In this document: positions 40,631-48,933 of the stretch, in pieces
Position numbering within the stretch: the first letter of the stretch is position 1
Layout of the letters: the number at the start of each line of letters is the position of its first letter
Assembly (NCBI GenBank): GCA_965246845.1
Contig: CBDFFR010000008.1
Location: forward strand, 310,001-374,000
From: JBBRMW01 sp965246845
GTDB taxonomy: Bacteria; Chloroflexota; Anaerolineae; Aggregatilineales; UBA2796
DNA length: 64,000 bases
Direction of reading: 5' to 3'
Notes under the pieces: generated by a model
The model's input: only the letters and a program-made list of their open reading frames with translations
The model's database searches: none
Told to the model about the DNA's origin: nothing
Program-made: the position numbers and the translations under genes

Positions 40631-41872
40631 ATGGCAACCGTTGAATCAATCGTTTCATCCGCGCTCGAAGCCGGGGGCGGCGTCGTCCGGCTCGCGCCGA
40701 CGTGGGTTCCGCGCCTGTTCTGCGTACCGGGGCGGCGTCTACGGCTCGATACGCGCGATTTGTATGCACTCGGTGCGGCGCGCGGCGGGATCGATGAACG
40801 CTGGTTTTCCAGCACCACACACGCCGATAACGGCCCGCTGACCGCGCCCGATGAAGGGCTGAGTTACATCGTCGGGGAGAGCGGGCGCGCGACCCTCAAG
40901 GATGCAATTGAGGCGATGGGCGCGGTGCTGCTCGGCCAGGACGTGATGCAGCGCTACGGCGGCTGGATGATGTACAGCAAGTTCTTCGATAATTTCTTCC
41001 CGCTCCCGCACCACCTGCATCAGACGGAAGAACGCGCCGCCGACGTCGGCAAACTCGGCAAGCCGGAGTCGTATTACTATCCACCGCAATACAACTTCGC
41101 GAACGACACCTTCCCGTACACCTTCTTCGGATTGGAGCCGGGAACGACGAAAGATCAGGTGGTCGACTGCCTCAAGCGCTGGAACGAGGGCGACAACGGC
41201 ATTCTGGCATTATCCAAAGCGTACCGCCTTGTGCCGGGAACGGGCTGGGATGTGCCGCCGGGTATCCTGCACGCACCGGGGACGATCTGCACCTATGAGC
41301 CGCAACGCGCGAGCGACGTGTCTTCGATGTGGCAATCGCTCATCGCGGATCATCAGCTCATCGATTGGAGCTATGTCGTAAAGGACGTGCCGCCCGACAA
41401 GGCACACGATTACGATTACCTGCTCTCGCTGCTGGATTGGGAGAAGAACGTCGATCCGAACTTCGTGGAACACCGCTTCACAGCGCCGATCCCGGAAGGT
41501 GAGGCCGACCAGCACAAGGAACAGGGCTACGCCGAACGCTGGGTGACGTATGGCAGCGAGTTCTACAGCGCGAAGGAGATCACCGTTTACCCCGGTCGCT
41601 CGGTGACGGTCAAGGACGCGGCGGCCTATGGCGCGATCACGATGCAGGGATATGGCACAATCGGGAAGCTGAACGTCTCGTCACCATCGCTGATCCGCTT
41701 TGGAGAGATGACCGAAGATGAATTCTTCGTGACGGCAGATGCGGCGCGCGTAGGCGTGCCGATCAGCAATCACAGCAGCGCGGAGCCACTCGTGCTGCTC
41801 AAGCATTTCAACCCCGGCAACCCGGAGATGCCGCGCAAGGTGTACGCGGCGGTGAAGGAAGTCGGGGCGTAG
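40631..41872 (+). CDS. Class I mannose-6-phosphate isomerase-like cupin protein
   Basis: A 413-residue cupin-type protein. NFFPLPHHLHQTEERAADVG supplies a His/His/Glu metal site like that of type I phosphomannose isomerases, and GWDVPPGILHAPGTICTYEP resembles their second metal-site strand. The C-terminal part looks like another cupin barrel (EITVYPGRSVTVKDAAAYGA). Its position after the sugar importer suggests that it isomerises the imported sugar or its phosphate. The length fits, but sequence is divergent, so the substrate is open. AGGGA is the ribosome site; a palindrome cluster separates it from the binding-protein gene. Confidence 0.7.
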   Translation: MATVESIVSSALEAGGGVVRLAPTWVPRLFCVPGRRLRLDTRDLYALGAARGGIDERWFSSTTHADNGPLTAPDEGLSYIVGESGRATLKDAIEAMGAVLLGQDVMQRYGGWMMYSKFFDNFFPLPHHLHQTEERAADVGKLGKPESYYYPPQYNFANDTFPYTFFGLEPGTTKDQVVDCLKRWNEGDNGILALSKAYRLVPGTGWDVPPGILHAPGTICTYEPQRASDVSSMWQSLIADHQLIDWSYVVKDVPPDKAHDYDYLLSLLDWEKNVDPNFVEHRFTAPIPEGEADQHKEQGYAERWVTYGSEFYSAKEITVYPGRSVTVKDAAAYGAITMQGYGTIGKLNVSSPSLIRFGEMTEDEFFVTADAARVGVPISNHSSAEPLVLLKHFNPGNPEMPRKVYAAVKEVGA

Positions 41873-41926
41873 GGGTCGTAATTTATTCGACCCTTTACGA
41901 GGGCGGACACATAGGTCCGCCCCTAC
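41871..41926. repeat. Dispersed palindromes, types C-like and A
   Basis: A type C-like unit (41871-41895, AGGGGTCGTAATTTATTCGACCCT with arms AGGGTCG-like) begins in the stop codon of the isomerase-like gene. A type A unit follows at 41901-41926. They lie between convergent genes. Confidence 0.75.
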
Positions 41927-41935
41927 AAATGCGCT

Positions 41936-42976
41936 TTAATACTTCCCGCTTGCCCAGACGTAGACCCACGTATCGGCGTAAAAGCCCTGCGTGAATTGAA
42001 ACGTCCACTCCGCGTCGGTAACGCTCATATTCACGCAGCCATGTGAATGGCGATAGCCGAAGCCATCATGCCAGTACGTGCCGTGAAAGCTGATGTCGTG
42101 GTCGAAGTACATCACCCAGGGGACCGCTTGCAGCGAATAGAAATCGCTACGCCCCATCGCGCCGGACATTTCCGTGCTTTTCGGACGCGCCCAGATGCGG
42201 AACAGGCCCTCGTTGGTATTCCACTTCGCCAAGCCGGATGAGATCAGCGTCGTGAATACCATCCGGTCGTCTTCATAAGCGACCGCGATTTGTTCGTAGA
42301 GATCGACCGCCATCCAGCGCCCCTTGACGCCTTCGGGACGCGGCGTCGCGACCGCGCGCGCGATGCGGCGCTGTTCGAGCCACTGCCCCGGACCGACGAG
42401 ATACCATTCCCACTCGCCCACCTTCTTCGTGGCGAAAATATTCACGCGCGTATAACGCGGGATGATCGCAGTCGTCTTATCGGGGTCCACGCCGGGGACC
42501 GCGCTCGGCTTCGTCGGGAGCAGGACCCACGCCATCGGATAGGCGAGCGGTTCATCGATCAGCACGCCCGCGAAGTCAGAGGCGCGCGTCCCCGCAAGGC
42601 GGCTGAGTTGCGTCCATTTGCCGGGGAATATCTCTGCCCATTCACCCTGCTTCTTGAGGATCGTCACATAGTTGAAGCCCGCGTCCATCGTGTGGATTTG
42701 CGCGCCGCCGGGTCCGTTGTAAATCGGTGTCGCGCCGCCGACCAGCTTATAGAACGCGAACTTGTTGAGTTCATCCTGATCGATTTCTAGCGGGCGCACG
42801 TTGGGCGCGGGGTGCGCCAGAATATCGTTCATAAGCAGTTGGTATTGAAAGGTCGGCAGGCCGAAATTGCAGCCCGGCGAATCAAGCGCCGTGCAGGTGT
42901 CGCCCGCCGCGCGCACGCGGTCGGCAGCAGCGAGGATCATTACGAGCGCGAAAAGGGCGAGGACGAGTTTTTTCAT
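41936..42976 (-). CDS. L,D-transpeptidase (YkuD domain)
   Basis: A 346-residue exported protein with a signal peptide (KKLVLALFALVMILAAADRV). The middle part (about 85-210) shows two SH3-like stretches of strand-rich sequence. The C-terminal YkuD catalytic domain has the full motif: His298 (ISFHGTYWHD) then HSHGCVNMS with His312 and Cys314. It cross-links or modifies peptidoglycan outside the membrane. The gene is alone on the minus strand between palindrome clusters. Confidence 0.92.
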   Translation of the reverse strand: MKKLVLALFALVMILAAADRVRAAGDTCTALDSPGCNFGLPTFQYQLLMNDILAHPAPNVRPLEIDQDELNKFAFYKLVGGATPIYNGPGGAQIHTMDAGFNYVTILKKQGEWAEIFPGKWTQLSRLAGTRASDFAGVLIDEPLAYPMAWVLLPTKPSAVPGVDPDKTTAIIPRYTRVNIFATKKVGEWEWYLVGPGQWLEQRRIARAVATPRPEGVKGRWMAVDLYEQIAVAYEDDRMVFTTLISSGLAKWNTNEGLFRIWARPKSTEMSGAMGRSDFYSLQAVPWVMYFDHDISFHGTYWHDGFGYRHSHGCVNMSVTDAEWTFQFTQGFYADTWVYVWASGKY

Positions 42977-43098
42977 GAGCGCGGCTCCACGAGAACGCAG
43001 GATGTTACAAATCAGTGTAGTTCGGTATGCTGCAATTGTAGCTCACAGGCTGCCGATCATTCGCCCGCGCTCACCTGACGGACGCGGCAAACAAGATA

Positions 43099-43169
43099 GG
43101 TCGGGCAAGCCGCGACCCCTACACCGGAGACCGCGCGCATTTTGTAGGGGCGGACCGATGTGTCCGCCC
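43099..43169. repeat. Dispersed palindromes, types B and A
   Basis: Type B (43099-43128, GGTCGGGCAAGCCGCGACCC then CTACACCGGA) and type A (43143-43169) in the gap between the lipid-kinase 3' end and the start of the L,D-transpeptidase gene. Confidence 0.8.
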
Positions 43170-43196
43170 ACCAGCAAGAAATTTGATTTATCGCGC

Positions 43197-44108
43197 TCAC
43201 CTGACAGCCAGCATCTCCAGCGCGTGCGGGATGCACTCGAAACGAACCGTACCCCCGGATAGCACTTCGCCATCCTTTTCGCAGGGCAGTGTCACAGCGG
43301 ATTGAATCTCAACGGAACGGGCGCGCGCGGTGTGAACGTCCCCACGCTTGATATGTTCGCCCGTGTAGGCGGTCTGCAATGCGCCCATCACGCGCAGGCG
43401 CGGCATCCCTTCGACCAGCACGACATCAAACAGCCCATCATGAATATCCGCATCCGGGGCGATCCGCATGTTGTGGCCGAAGTAGCGCCCGTTCGCGACG
43501 GCGACGAGATAGCTCTTGCCCTCATACCACAGCTTGCCATCGAGCAGCACGCGCACCTGTGGCGGGGTATAGCGCGCGAGCGTGAGCAACGTCCCAACGA
43601 GATAGGTCCAGGGGCGGCGGTTCTGTTGATCGGCGCGCCGCGTGACTTCGCCGCTCGCACCCGCGCTCGCGATGTTGAGAAAATAGGCGGCCTGATTGCC
43701 CGTATCGACATGCCCGACATCGACCGGGACCGGGTGCGCGCTCGCGATCCAGCGCACGGCAGCTTCCGGGGTGTGCGGCGTGCCGAGCGTGCGCGACCAA
43801 TCGCGCCCGGTCCCGATGGGCAGGCAGCCGAAGGTCATGTGCGGCGCAGCCGGGTCGGATTGGTTGAGGTGGATCAATTCGTTGATCAGGCTATGGCTTG
43901 TACCATCCCCGCCGATGCAAATCACGCGAGTCAGCCCGGCTTCACGCGCGCGGGCAAGATGCGGCGCGACTTCTTCCGGGGTTTGCGTGACCGCGATGAC
44001 AAGTTTGCCAAGCGCTTTCCACAACAGTGGCTCGATGCGCGTCCACAGCCGCCCCGCGCTGCCGTTCCCGGCGTGCGGGTTCAAAATAATCAGAGTTTTA
44101 GCTTGCAA
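43197..44108 (-). CDS. Diacylglycerol/lipid kinase family protein (YegS/DagK-like)
   Basis: A 303-residue kinase from a TTG start; the tRNA gene 18 bases upstream leaves no room for a longer form. LIILNPHAGNGSAGR and VICIGGDGTSHSLINELIHL (GGDGT at 66-70) are the nucleotide-binding motifs, and LPIGTGRDWSRTLG is the second conserved block. It probably phosphorylates diacylglycerol or another membrane lipid at the inner leaflet. The ribosome site is weak. Confidence 0.9.
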   Translation of the reverse strand: MQAKTLIILNPHAGNGSAGRLWTRIEPLLWKALGKLVIAVTQTPEEVAPHLARAREAGLTRVICIGGDGTSHSLINELIHLNQSDPAAPHMTFGCLPIGTGRDWSRTLGTPHTPEAAVRWIASAHPVPVDVGHVDTGNQAAYFLNIASAGASGEVTRRADQQNRRPWTYLVGTLLTLARYTPPQVRVLLDGKLWYEGKSYLVAVANGRYFGHNMRIAPDADIHDGLFDVVLVEGMPRLRVMGALQTAYTGEHIKRGDVHTARARSVEIQSAVTLPCEKDGEVLSGGTVRFECIPHALEMLAVR

Positions 44109-44126
44109 TGGAGATGTTTAACCTTG

Positions 44127-44205
44127 TAGCGAGGGTGGGACTCGAACCCACACGGTTTCCCAAACGAGTTTGAGTCGTTCGCGTCTGCCATTCCGCCACC
44201 CCGCC
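44127..44205 (-). tRNA. tRNA-Leu (anticodon CAA)
   Basis: Read on the minus strand, it folds as a class II tRNA: acceptor GGCGGGG, U8, D arm with GGAATGGCAGAC, anticodon stem AACGA/TCGTT with loop CTCAAAC (anticodon CAA), a variable arm of about 11 bases, T arm GTGGGTTCGAGTCCCAC, and discriminator A73 as needed for leucine. CCA is not encoded. The acceptor stem has two G-U pairs, including the terminal one. Confidence 0.92.
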
Positions 44206-44277
44206 GTGACGTTTCTATTTTACGATGCAGGCGGGCAGGCGTCAAGGTGGTGTCAATTGCGGGCGGACACGCATCAA

Positions 44278-44299
44278 GGGCGGACACACAGGTCCGCCC
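44278..44299. repeat. Type A palindrome flanking the IS4-like element (left)
   Basis: GGGCGGAC and GTCCGCCC arms with spacer ACACAG. It abuts the left inverted repeat of the IS and is identical over 22 bases to the copy on the right side (45689-45710). A further half unit GGGCGGACAC lies at 44261-44270. Confidence 0.85.
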
Positions 44300-45688
44300 A
44301 TAGGCATCAAGATAAGGAAAAAAGGGCAGTCCGAGCGAAAATGAGTTTAACCACAAACCAGATTCACAAGGACAGCCCCGATGACGAGTATAGCGCAGGT
44401 GAGCGCGCAGATGCAGTGGGTCTTGACGGAAGTAGCCGATGCAGCAGGACGGGTCAGCGGGTGTGTACGACGGGTGCGCAAGTTACGCGGGTCAAGCCTG
44501 GTGCAAACGCTGGTCTTCGGATGGTTGGCGAACCCGGCGGCGAGTTTGGAGGAACTGAGTCAGGCGGCGGGGACATGCGGGGTGACGATAAGCGCACAAG
44601 GCTTGGCAGAACGGTTCACGGCGCAAGCGGCAACGTGTTTGCGGATGGTGCTGGAAGCTGGGCTGGAGCAGGTGGTGGAAGCGGAGGGGGGCAGTGTCGG
44701 CGCGTTAGGCGCATTTAATGGGGTCTACGTGCAGGATAGTACGACGCTCAGTCTGCCTGCTGCTTTAGGGACACTGTGGGCGGGTTGTGGCAACCAGAAC
44801 GGCACAAGCGCGGGGCTGAAAGTACAAACCGTGCTGGACTACAGTAGTGGGGGTTTGCACTTGAATTTAGAGGCGGGACGCGCCAGCGACAAAACGGCGG
44901 GTCTGCCTGAGCTACCAGTGGGTGCGTTGTATCTGGCCGACAGCGGTTACTTCAGCATCCGACGCTTGCAGGCGTTGACGCAACGCGGGGTGCATTGGCT
45001 CACGCGCTTGCCCGCCAACGTGCAGTGCGTCGATGCGCAGCAGCGCGTCTGGTCAGCCCCGGAGTGGCTCGCCACGCAAGTCGTGGGCGACCACGCCGAA
45101 ACGCAGGTCTATCTGTCTCACCACCGTTTTCCCGCGCGCTTGTTAGTGCAGCGGGTCCCGCCCGCTGTCGCTCAACAGCGCCGCGCACGCTTGCAACGCG
45201 AAGCACTCCGTCGCAATCGTCCGTCTAGCCCACACCTGCTCGCCTTGTGTGAGTGGACCTTGCTCGTCACCGACCTGCCCGCGCAGCGTCTCGACGCACC
45301 TGCTGCCTTCACTTTCATGCGTGTGCGCTGGCAAATTGAACTCCTCTTCAAACTCTGGAAGTCCGGCTTGCGCCTGTCCCCTGCCCGTTCAGCTAATCCC
45401 TGGCGTGTCTTGTGCGAGGTCTATGCCAAACTGATTGCCTTGCTTATTCAACACTGGCTCCTGCTTATGGGCTGTGCCGACTCGCTCGACCGTTCCTGGT
45501 TCAAGGCCGCCCCCACTATTCACAAACACGCCTTCCATCTCGCCGCCGTCCTCTATGATACCGTCCGTTTAGTTCAGGCGATTGCCCTCATTGCCCGGAC
45601 TATTGCTCGTTGTCGCTCCACCAAGCGCCGCGCCCATCCCTCTACTTTTCAGCGTTTGTCCGCCCTTGCCCCTTAACTTGATGCCTAT
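44300..45688 (+). mobile_element. IS4-like insertion sequence
   Basis: A 1389-bp element. The left inverted repeat ATAGGCATCAAGATAAGG (44300-44317) matches the right one (45671-45688) at 17 of 18 positions when inverted. One transposase gene fills it. The flanks are two identical copies of a 22-base genomic palindrome, so the usual target duplication cannot be told from a repeat-repeat context. Confidence 0.85.
44381..45676 (+). CDS. IS4-family DDE transposase
   Basis: A 431-residue transposase, apparently complete. The DDE triad is at Asp119 (VYVQDSTTL), Asp187 (LYLADSGYF) and Glu320 (RWQIELLFKLWKSG, the Y/R-[ILV]-E-x6-K signature of IS4). It cuts and joins the element ends. It lies within an element with good inverted repeats, so it may still be active. 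Base composition is similar to the host. Confidence 0.9.
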   Translation: MTSIAQVSAQMQWVLTEVADAAGRVSGCVRRVRKLRGSSLVQTLVFGWLANPAASLEELSQAAGTCGVTISAQGLAERFTAQAATCLRMVLEAGLEQVVEAEGGSVGALGAFNGVYVQDSTTLSLPAALGTLWAGCGNQNGTSAGLKVQTVLDYSSGGLHLNLEAGRASDKTAGLPELPVGALYLADSGYFSIRRLQALTQRGVHWLTRLPANVQCVDAQQRVWSAPEWLATQVVGDHAETQVYLSHHRFPARLLVQRVPPAVAQQRRARLQREALRRNRPSSPHLLALCEWTLLVTDLPAQRLDAPAAFTFMRVRWQIELLFKLWKSGLRLSPARSANPWRVLCEVYAKLIALLIQHWLLLMGCADSLDRSWFKAAPTIHKHAFHLAAVLYDTVRLVQAIALIARTIARCRSTKRRAHPSTFQRLSALAP

Positions 45689-45714
45689 GGGCGGACACAC
45701 AGGTCCGCCCCTAC
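45689..45714. repeat. Type A palindrome flanking the IS4-like element (right)
   Basis: Identical to the left flank over 22 bases and followed by the usual CTAC tail, so this side looks like the original genomic copy. Confidence 0.85.
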
Positions 45715-45863
45715 AGAACGCGCCCGCCATTTTCGTTTTGGTGATTTCTTCATAAAATCAATCGAATACTTGATTTTGATGATTGACAACTTCAATATCA
45801 TGATTTACGATTGAGATATTGCACATTGAGACAGGTTTGTCTGAAGAAAATGAAGGAGGCGCT

Positions 45864-46250
45864 TTGAACCCGGTTTTACAATTGTGTCCAGTCTGCGGCG
45901 GGATGCTGACGGTTACGGAACTGCACTGCCGCTCGTGCGACACGACGATACACGGTCATTTTCAATTCGGGCGGCTGGCACAGCTCAACGCCGACCATCT
46001 CCAGTTCGTCGAGACCTTCCTGCAATCGGAAGGCAAAATCAAAGCCGTCGAAGCGCGGCTCGGCATTTCCTACCCGACCGTCCGCGCACGGCTGCGTGAT
46101 GTGATTACCGCAATGGGCTTCACGCCCGAACCGGAACCGCCCGAAGGGCCGGAAAATGCGAGCGAAGCCGACCGCCGCCGCATCCTCGAAGACCTCGCCG
46201 CCGGGAAAATCTCGTCCGATGACGCTATCGCGCTGCTGCGCGGCAGTTGA
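45864..46250 (+). CDS. DUF2089 domain protein (zinc ribbon, HTH and SHOCT-like tail)
   Basis: The TTG at 45864 follows the near-perfect ribosome site AAGGAGG; an ATG-started extension at 45819 lacks one. The 128-residue product has a zinc ribbon (CPVCGG and CRSCDTT), a central HTH-like segment (LGISYPTVRARLRDVITAMG) and a C-terminal helical pair RRRILEDLAAGKISSDDAIA then LLRG, resembling the SHOCT-like module. DUF2089 proteins are predicted DNA-binding regulators. It starts a cluster in which two other proteins carry the same module, so it may regulate them. Confidence 0.85.
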   Translation: MNPVLQLCPVCGGMLTVTELHCRSCDTTIHGHFQFGRLAQLNADHLQFVETFLQSEGKIKAVEARLGISYPTVRARLRDVITAMGFTPEPEPPEGPENASEADRRRILEDLAAGKISSDDAIALLRGS

Positions 46251-46269
46251 GCCACAGGAGTAAATAATC

Positions 46270-47421
46270 ATGGACAATCGTTTCAACGTCGCGCCCAATA
46301 TACGGGTCAATATCGGGCAAGTGGGCGCGGATCTGCGCGTGCGGGGCTGGGATAAGGACGAGGTACGCACATCGGGCGATATGGTGCGCGTCTCCGACTA
46401 CGAAGACGGAAAATCGGTCACGATCAGCGCGGCGGGCGATTGCGAGATCGCGCTCCCGCACGGCGCGAGCCTGTTCATCGGAAACGTCGGCGCGGATGCG
46501 AAGATCACCGAAGTACAGGGTGAGGTGCGGATTGATAATGTCGGCGCGGACCTCGTGCTGCGCGATGTGGGTCCGGTCACGATTGAGAGTATCGGCGCGG
46601 ATGTGCGTATCCGGCAGGTTCATGGCAGCGTCACGATTGAAAATATCGGCGCAGATGTGACCCTGCATGACATTGAAGGCGATGTGCATGTACAGCATAT
46701 CGGCGCGGATGCACTCGTGCGGCAGGTGGCGGGCGGCTGCGTTTGTGAATTCGTCGGCGGCGATCTGATCTGGCAAATCGCATTTGCGCCCGGCCACGAG
46801 TACCGCGCCAGCACGGACGGCGATACAGTAATCCGGCTGCCACACGACGCAAACGTGACATTTACCGTCGATGTCGAGGGCGACCTTGAAAATGACGCCG
46901 ACGGGAGCGAATTCAAGGCCGGGACGCGCCCCAACCAGATCATTTTCGGGACGGGCGAGGCTGCCGCGCAAATTGAAACGCAGGGCGATCTGCAATTCGT
47001 CGATGATGATGGAAAAGACATCCGGTTCGATGCGGCATTCAACTTCGACGTTGATAAAATCATGGAACAGGCGACACGCGCGACCGAACAGGCACGGCGG
47101 CATATGAAGCGCGAAGCGGAGCGCCTCCAGGAAGAGTTCCGCATGCAAGCGGAACTAGCCCGCCGCGAGGCTGAACGCGCCAGCCGGGGACGCGGTGCAT
47201 GGTCATGGAGCTGGGGTGAGGGTAAAATGAGGCGGCCACCGCCACCCATGCCGCCGACACCGCCGCGCCCGCCAACGCCACCACGCGGAGCAACGCCACC
47301 CGGCACAGAGAACGAGCCGGTCACGAACGACGAACGGCTGACGATCCTGAAGATGGTCGAAGCAAAACAAATCACGGTTGAAGAAGCGGAGATGCTGCTC
47401 GCAGCGCTCGAAGGAAAATAA
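46270..47421 (+). CDS. DUF4097-like repeat protein with SHOCT-like C-terminus
   Basis: A 383-residue protein preceded by CAGGAG. Residues about 5-230 consist of short strands with a recurring IGAD/VGAD step about every 20 residues (FIGNVGADAKI, RIDNVGADLVL, ESIGADVRI, ENIGADVTL, QHIGADALV), a beta-solenoid-like fold of the DUF4097 putative-adhesin type. About 265-315 is a charged coiled coil, then a Pro-rich stretch, then ERLTILKMVEAKQITVEEAE with MLLAALEG, a SHOCT-like module. No signal peptide or membrane span is visible, so it is probably cytoplasmic. Exact function unknown. Confidence 0.8.
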   Translation: MDNRFNVAPNIRVNIGQVGADLRVRGWDKDEVRTSGDMVRVSDYEDGKSVTISAAGDCEIALPHGASLFIGNVGADAKITEVQGEVRIDNVGADLVLRDVGPVTIESIGADVRIRQVHGSVTIENIGADVTLHDIEGDVHVQHIGADALVRQVAGGCVCEFVGGDLIWQIAFAPGHEYRASTDGDTVIRLPHDANVTFTVDVEGDLENDADGSEFKAGTRPNQIIFGTGEAAAQIETQGDLQFVDDDGKDIRFDAAFNFDVDKIMEQATRATEQARRHMKREAERLQEEFRMQAELARREAERASRGRGAWSWSWGEGKMRRPPPPMPPTPPRPPTPPRGATPPGTENEPVTNDERLTILKMVEAKQITVEEAEMLLAALEGK

Positions 47422-47425
47422 ACGT

Positions 47426-48439
47426 TTGGTCGCCACCACCCTGTCAGGAACGTCCACCGGACCGCGCCCCATCGATTTGCAGCACGATCTCAGTCAGCTC
47501 GCGGATTTGCTCGAAATCTGCTTTAGCGGCGAACTCGACCAGAGCGGACGCGCGCTCGTGCGTGAACTGCGGATGATCGGTAAGGGCGGCGGGGTGATGG
47601 GCTTCCTGAGCGGGGTGGACCGTCTGCTTGGCAACTTGCAACAGGGCTTCGTCTGGACCGATGACGGCACGGTGATCGGCAACGCCACCGTGTCGCCTGC
47701 AATGATCCCGCCGGAATTCGGGTGTGGCTCGATCCTTTCCAATGTGGCGGTGCTGCCGAATTATCGGACAAACGGTATCGCGGGGCAGCTCGTGGACCGC
47801 TGTATCGAGCTGTGCCGCGCGAAAGCCGACCGCTTCATCCTCTTACAGGTCAACACCGCCAACGCGACCGCGCACCACCTCTATGAGCGGCGAGGCTTCC
47901 GCTCGGAGCGCGCTTTCACGCGCTGGGTGCGCAGCGCCAACCACGCCGCGCCCTTCCCGGATCGCGCGACACCCCCGCTATGGCTTCTCCCGCCGGATGA
48001 ATGGCGCGCGGAACTGGCCCTCGCGGAAGCAGTGCGGCCTAACCGCGACGGCGGCATGGGCTGGTTGCGCCCGACAGCGGCGGGGCTGTTCAGACCAGGG
48101 ATGTTTGCACGGATGTTCCGCATGTTCTCCGGCACGACGCTCGAAACCTACGTCGCTTATCACGACGAGAAGGCACGGGGACGGGCTGGTCTGCGCGCGG
48201 CGTTGCGCATCCAATCCAGCTTTGGGACGGCGGACCGTGCCGACTTGCTGGTGAGTCCGCCGGAGCGCGGCAGGCTGGAAGCCCCGCTGATCAATTATCT
48301 GCTGCGCCGTCTGGAAAGCCGCCATCGTTCGGTGGTTATCGAACACCCTGCGGAAGACGAAACCGCCGCTGCCGCGCTCCGCTCCAATCACTTTGAACCG
48401 AAACATACGCTGCTCAATATGCGCCTCGATCTCGATTAA
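47426..48439 (+). CDS. GNAT family N-acetyltransferase
   Basis: The TTG at 47426 follows AAGGA within the end of the previous gene; a longer frame overlaps that gene. About 337 residues. The acetyl-CoA motif reads SILSNVAVLPNYRTNGIAGQ, followed by FILLQVNTANATAHHLYERR, so the N-terminal half is a complete GNAT domain. The C-terminal half may be a second, degenerate GNAT-like domain (VIEHPAEDETAAAALRSNHF). Substrate unknown. It lies between two SHOCT-like proteins in what appears to be one operon. Confidence 0.82.
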   Translation: MVATTLSGTSTGPRPIDLQHDLSQLADLLEICFSGELDQSGRALVRELRMIGKGGGVMGFLSGVDRLLGNLQQGFVWTDDGTVIGNATVSPAMIPPEFGCGSILSNVAVLPNYRTNGIAGQLVDRCIELCRAKADRFILLQVNTANATAHHLYERRGFRSERAFTRWVRSANHAAPFPDRATPPLWLLPPDEWRAELALAEAVRPNRDGGMGWLRPTAAGLFRPGMFARMFRMFSGTTLETYVAYHDEKARGRAGLRAALRIQSSFGTADRADLLVSPPERGRLEAPLINYLLRRLESRHRSVVIEHPAEDETAAAALRSNHFEPKHTLLNMRLDLD

Positions 48440-48450
48440 GGATGGACTGA

Positions 48451-48816
48451 ATGGCAACCGCCGACGAACGTAAACAAATTCTGGGAATGGTGCAGGAAAA
48501 TCGCATCACAGCGGCGGAAGGCGCGCGGCTATTGCAGGCATTGCAGGGCGGCGCGAAGAAAGACGACGCCGGACCGGATGCGCGCTGGATGCGAATCAAG
48601 GTGACGGACCTGCGTACCGGGAATATCAAATTCAATATCAATCTGCCGATTGGGCTGGTGCGGGTCGGGCTGCGCATGGGCGCGCGGTTCGGGACGGGCG
48701 AGGCGACCTTCGACAACGAGCAGGTGATGAATGCAATCCGCAACGGCGCGTCAGGCAAGATCGCGGAGATCGAAAGTTCGGATGAGGGGGAGCGCGTCGA
48801 AATCTGGCTGGAGTAG
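48451..48816 (+). CDS. Small protein with N-terminal SHOCT-like module
   Basis: A 121-residue protein starting MATADERKQILGMVQENRIT AAEGARLLQALQGG, clearly the same module found at the C-terminus of the DUF4097-like protein. The remainder is strand-rich (WMRIKVTDLRTGNIKFNINL, RVEIWLE at the end) and resembles the small YvlB/DUF4097-associated proteins. It is 11 bases after the GNAT gene. It may pair with the DUF4097-like protein through the shared module; this is inference. Confidence 0.75.
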   Translation: MATADERKQILGMVQENRITAAEGARLLQALQGGAKKDDAGPDARWMRIKVTDLRTGNIKFNINLPIGLVRVGLRMGARFGTGEATFDNEQVMNAIRNGASGKIAEIESSDEGERVEIWLE

Positions 48817-48933
48817 GCTGTACGATTTTCGTGATCCGCATCCCCGTGAATATGCGCTACAATAGGGGCGAAAATCGCAAAGCGGTCTCTGATTGGGCTT
48901 ATCCCGGACGCCGCGCTCTGCTGGGGAGTGATC

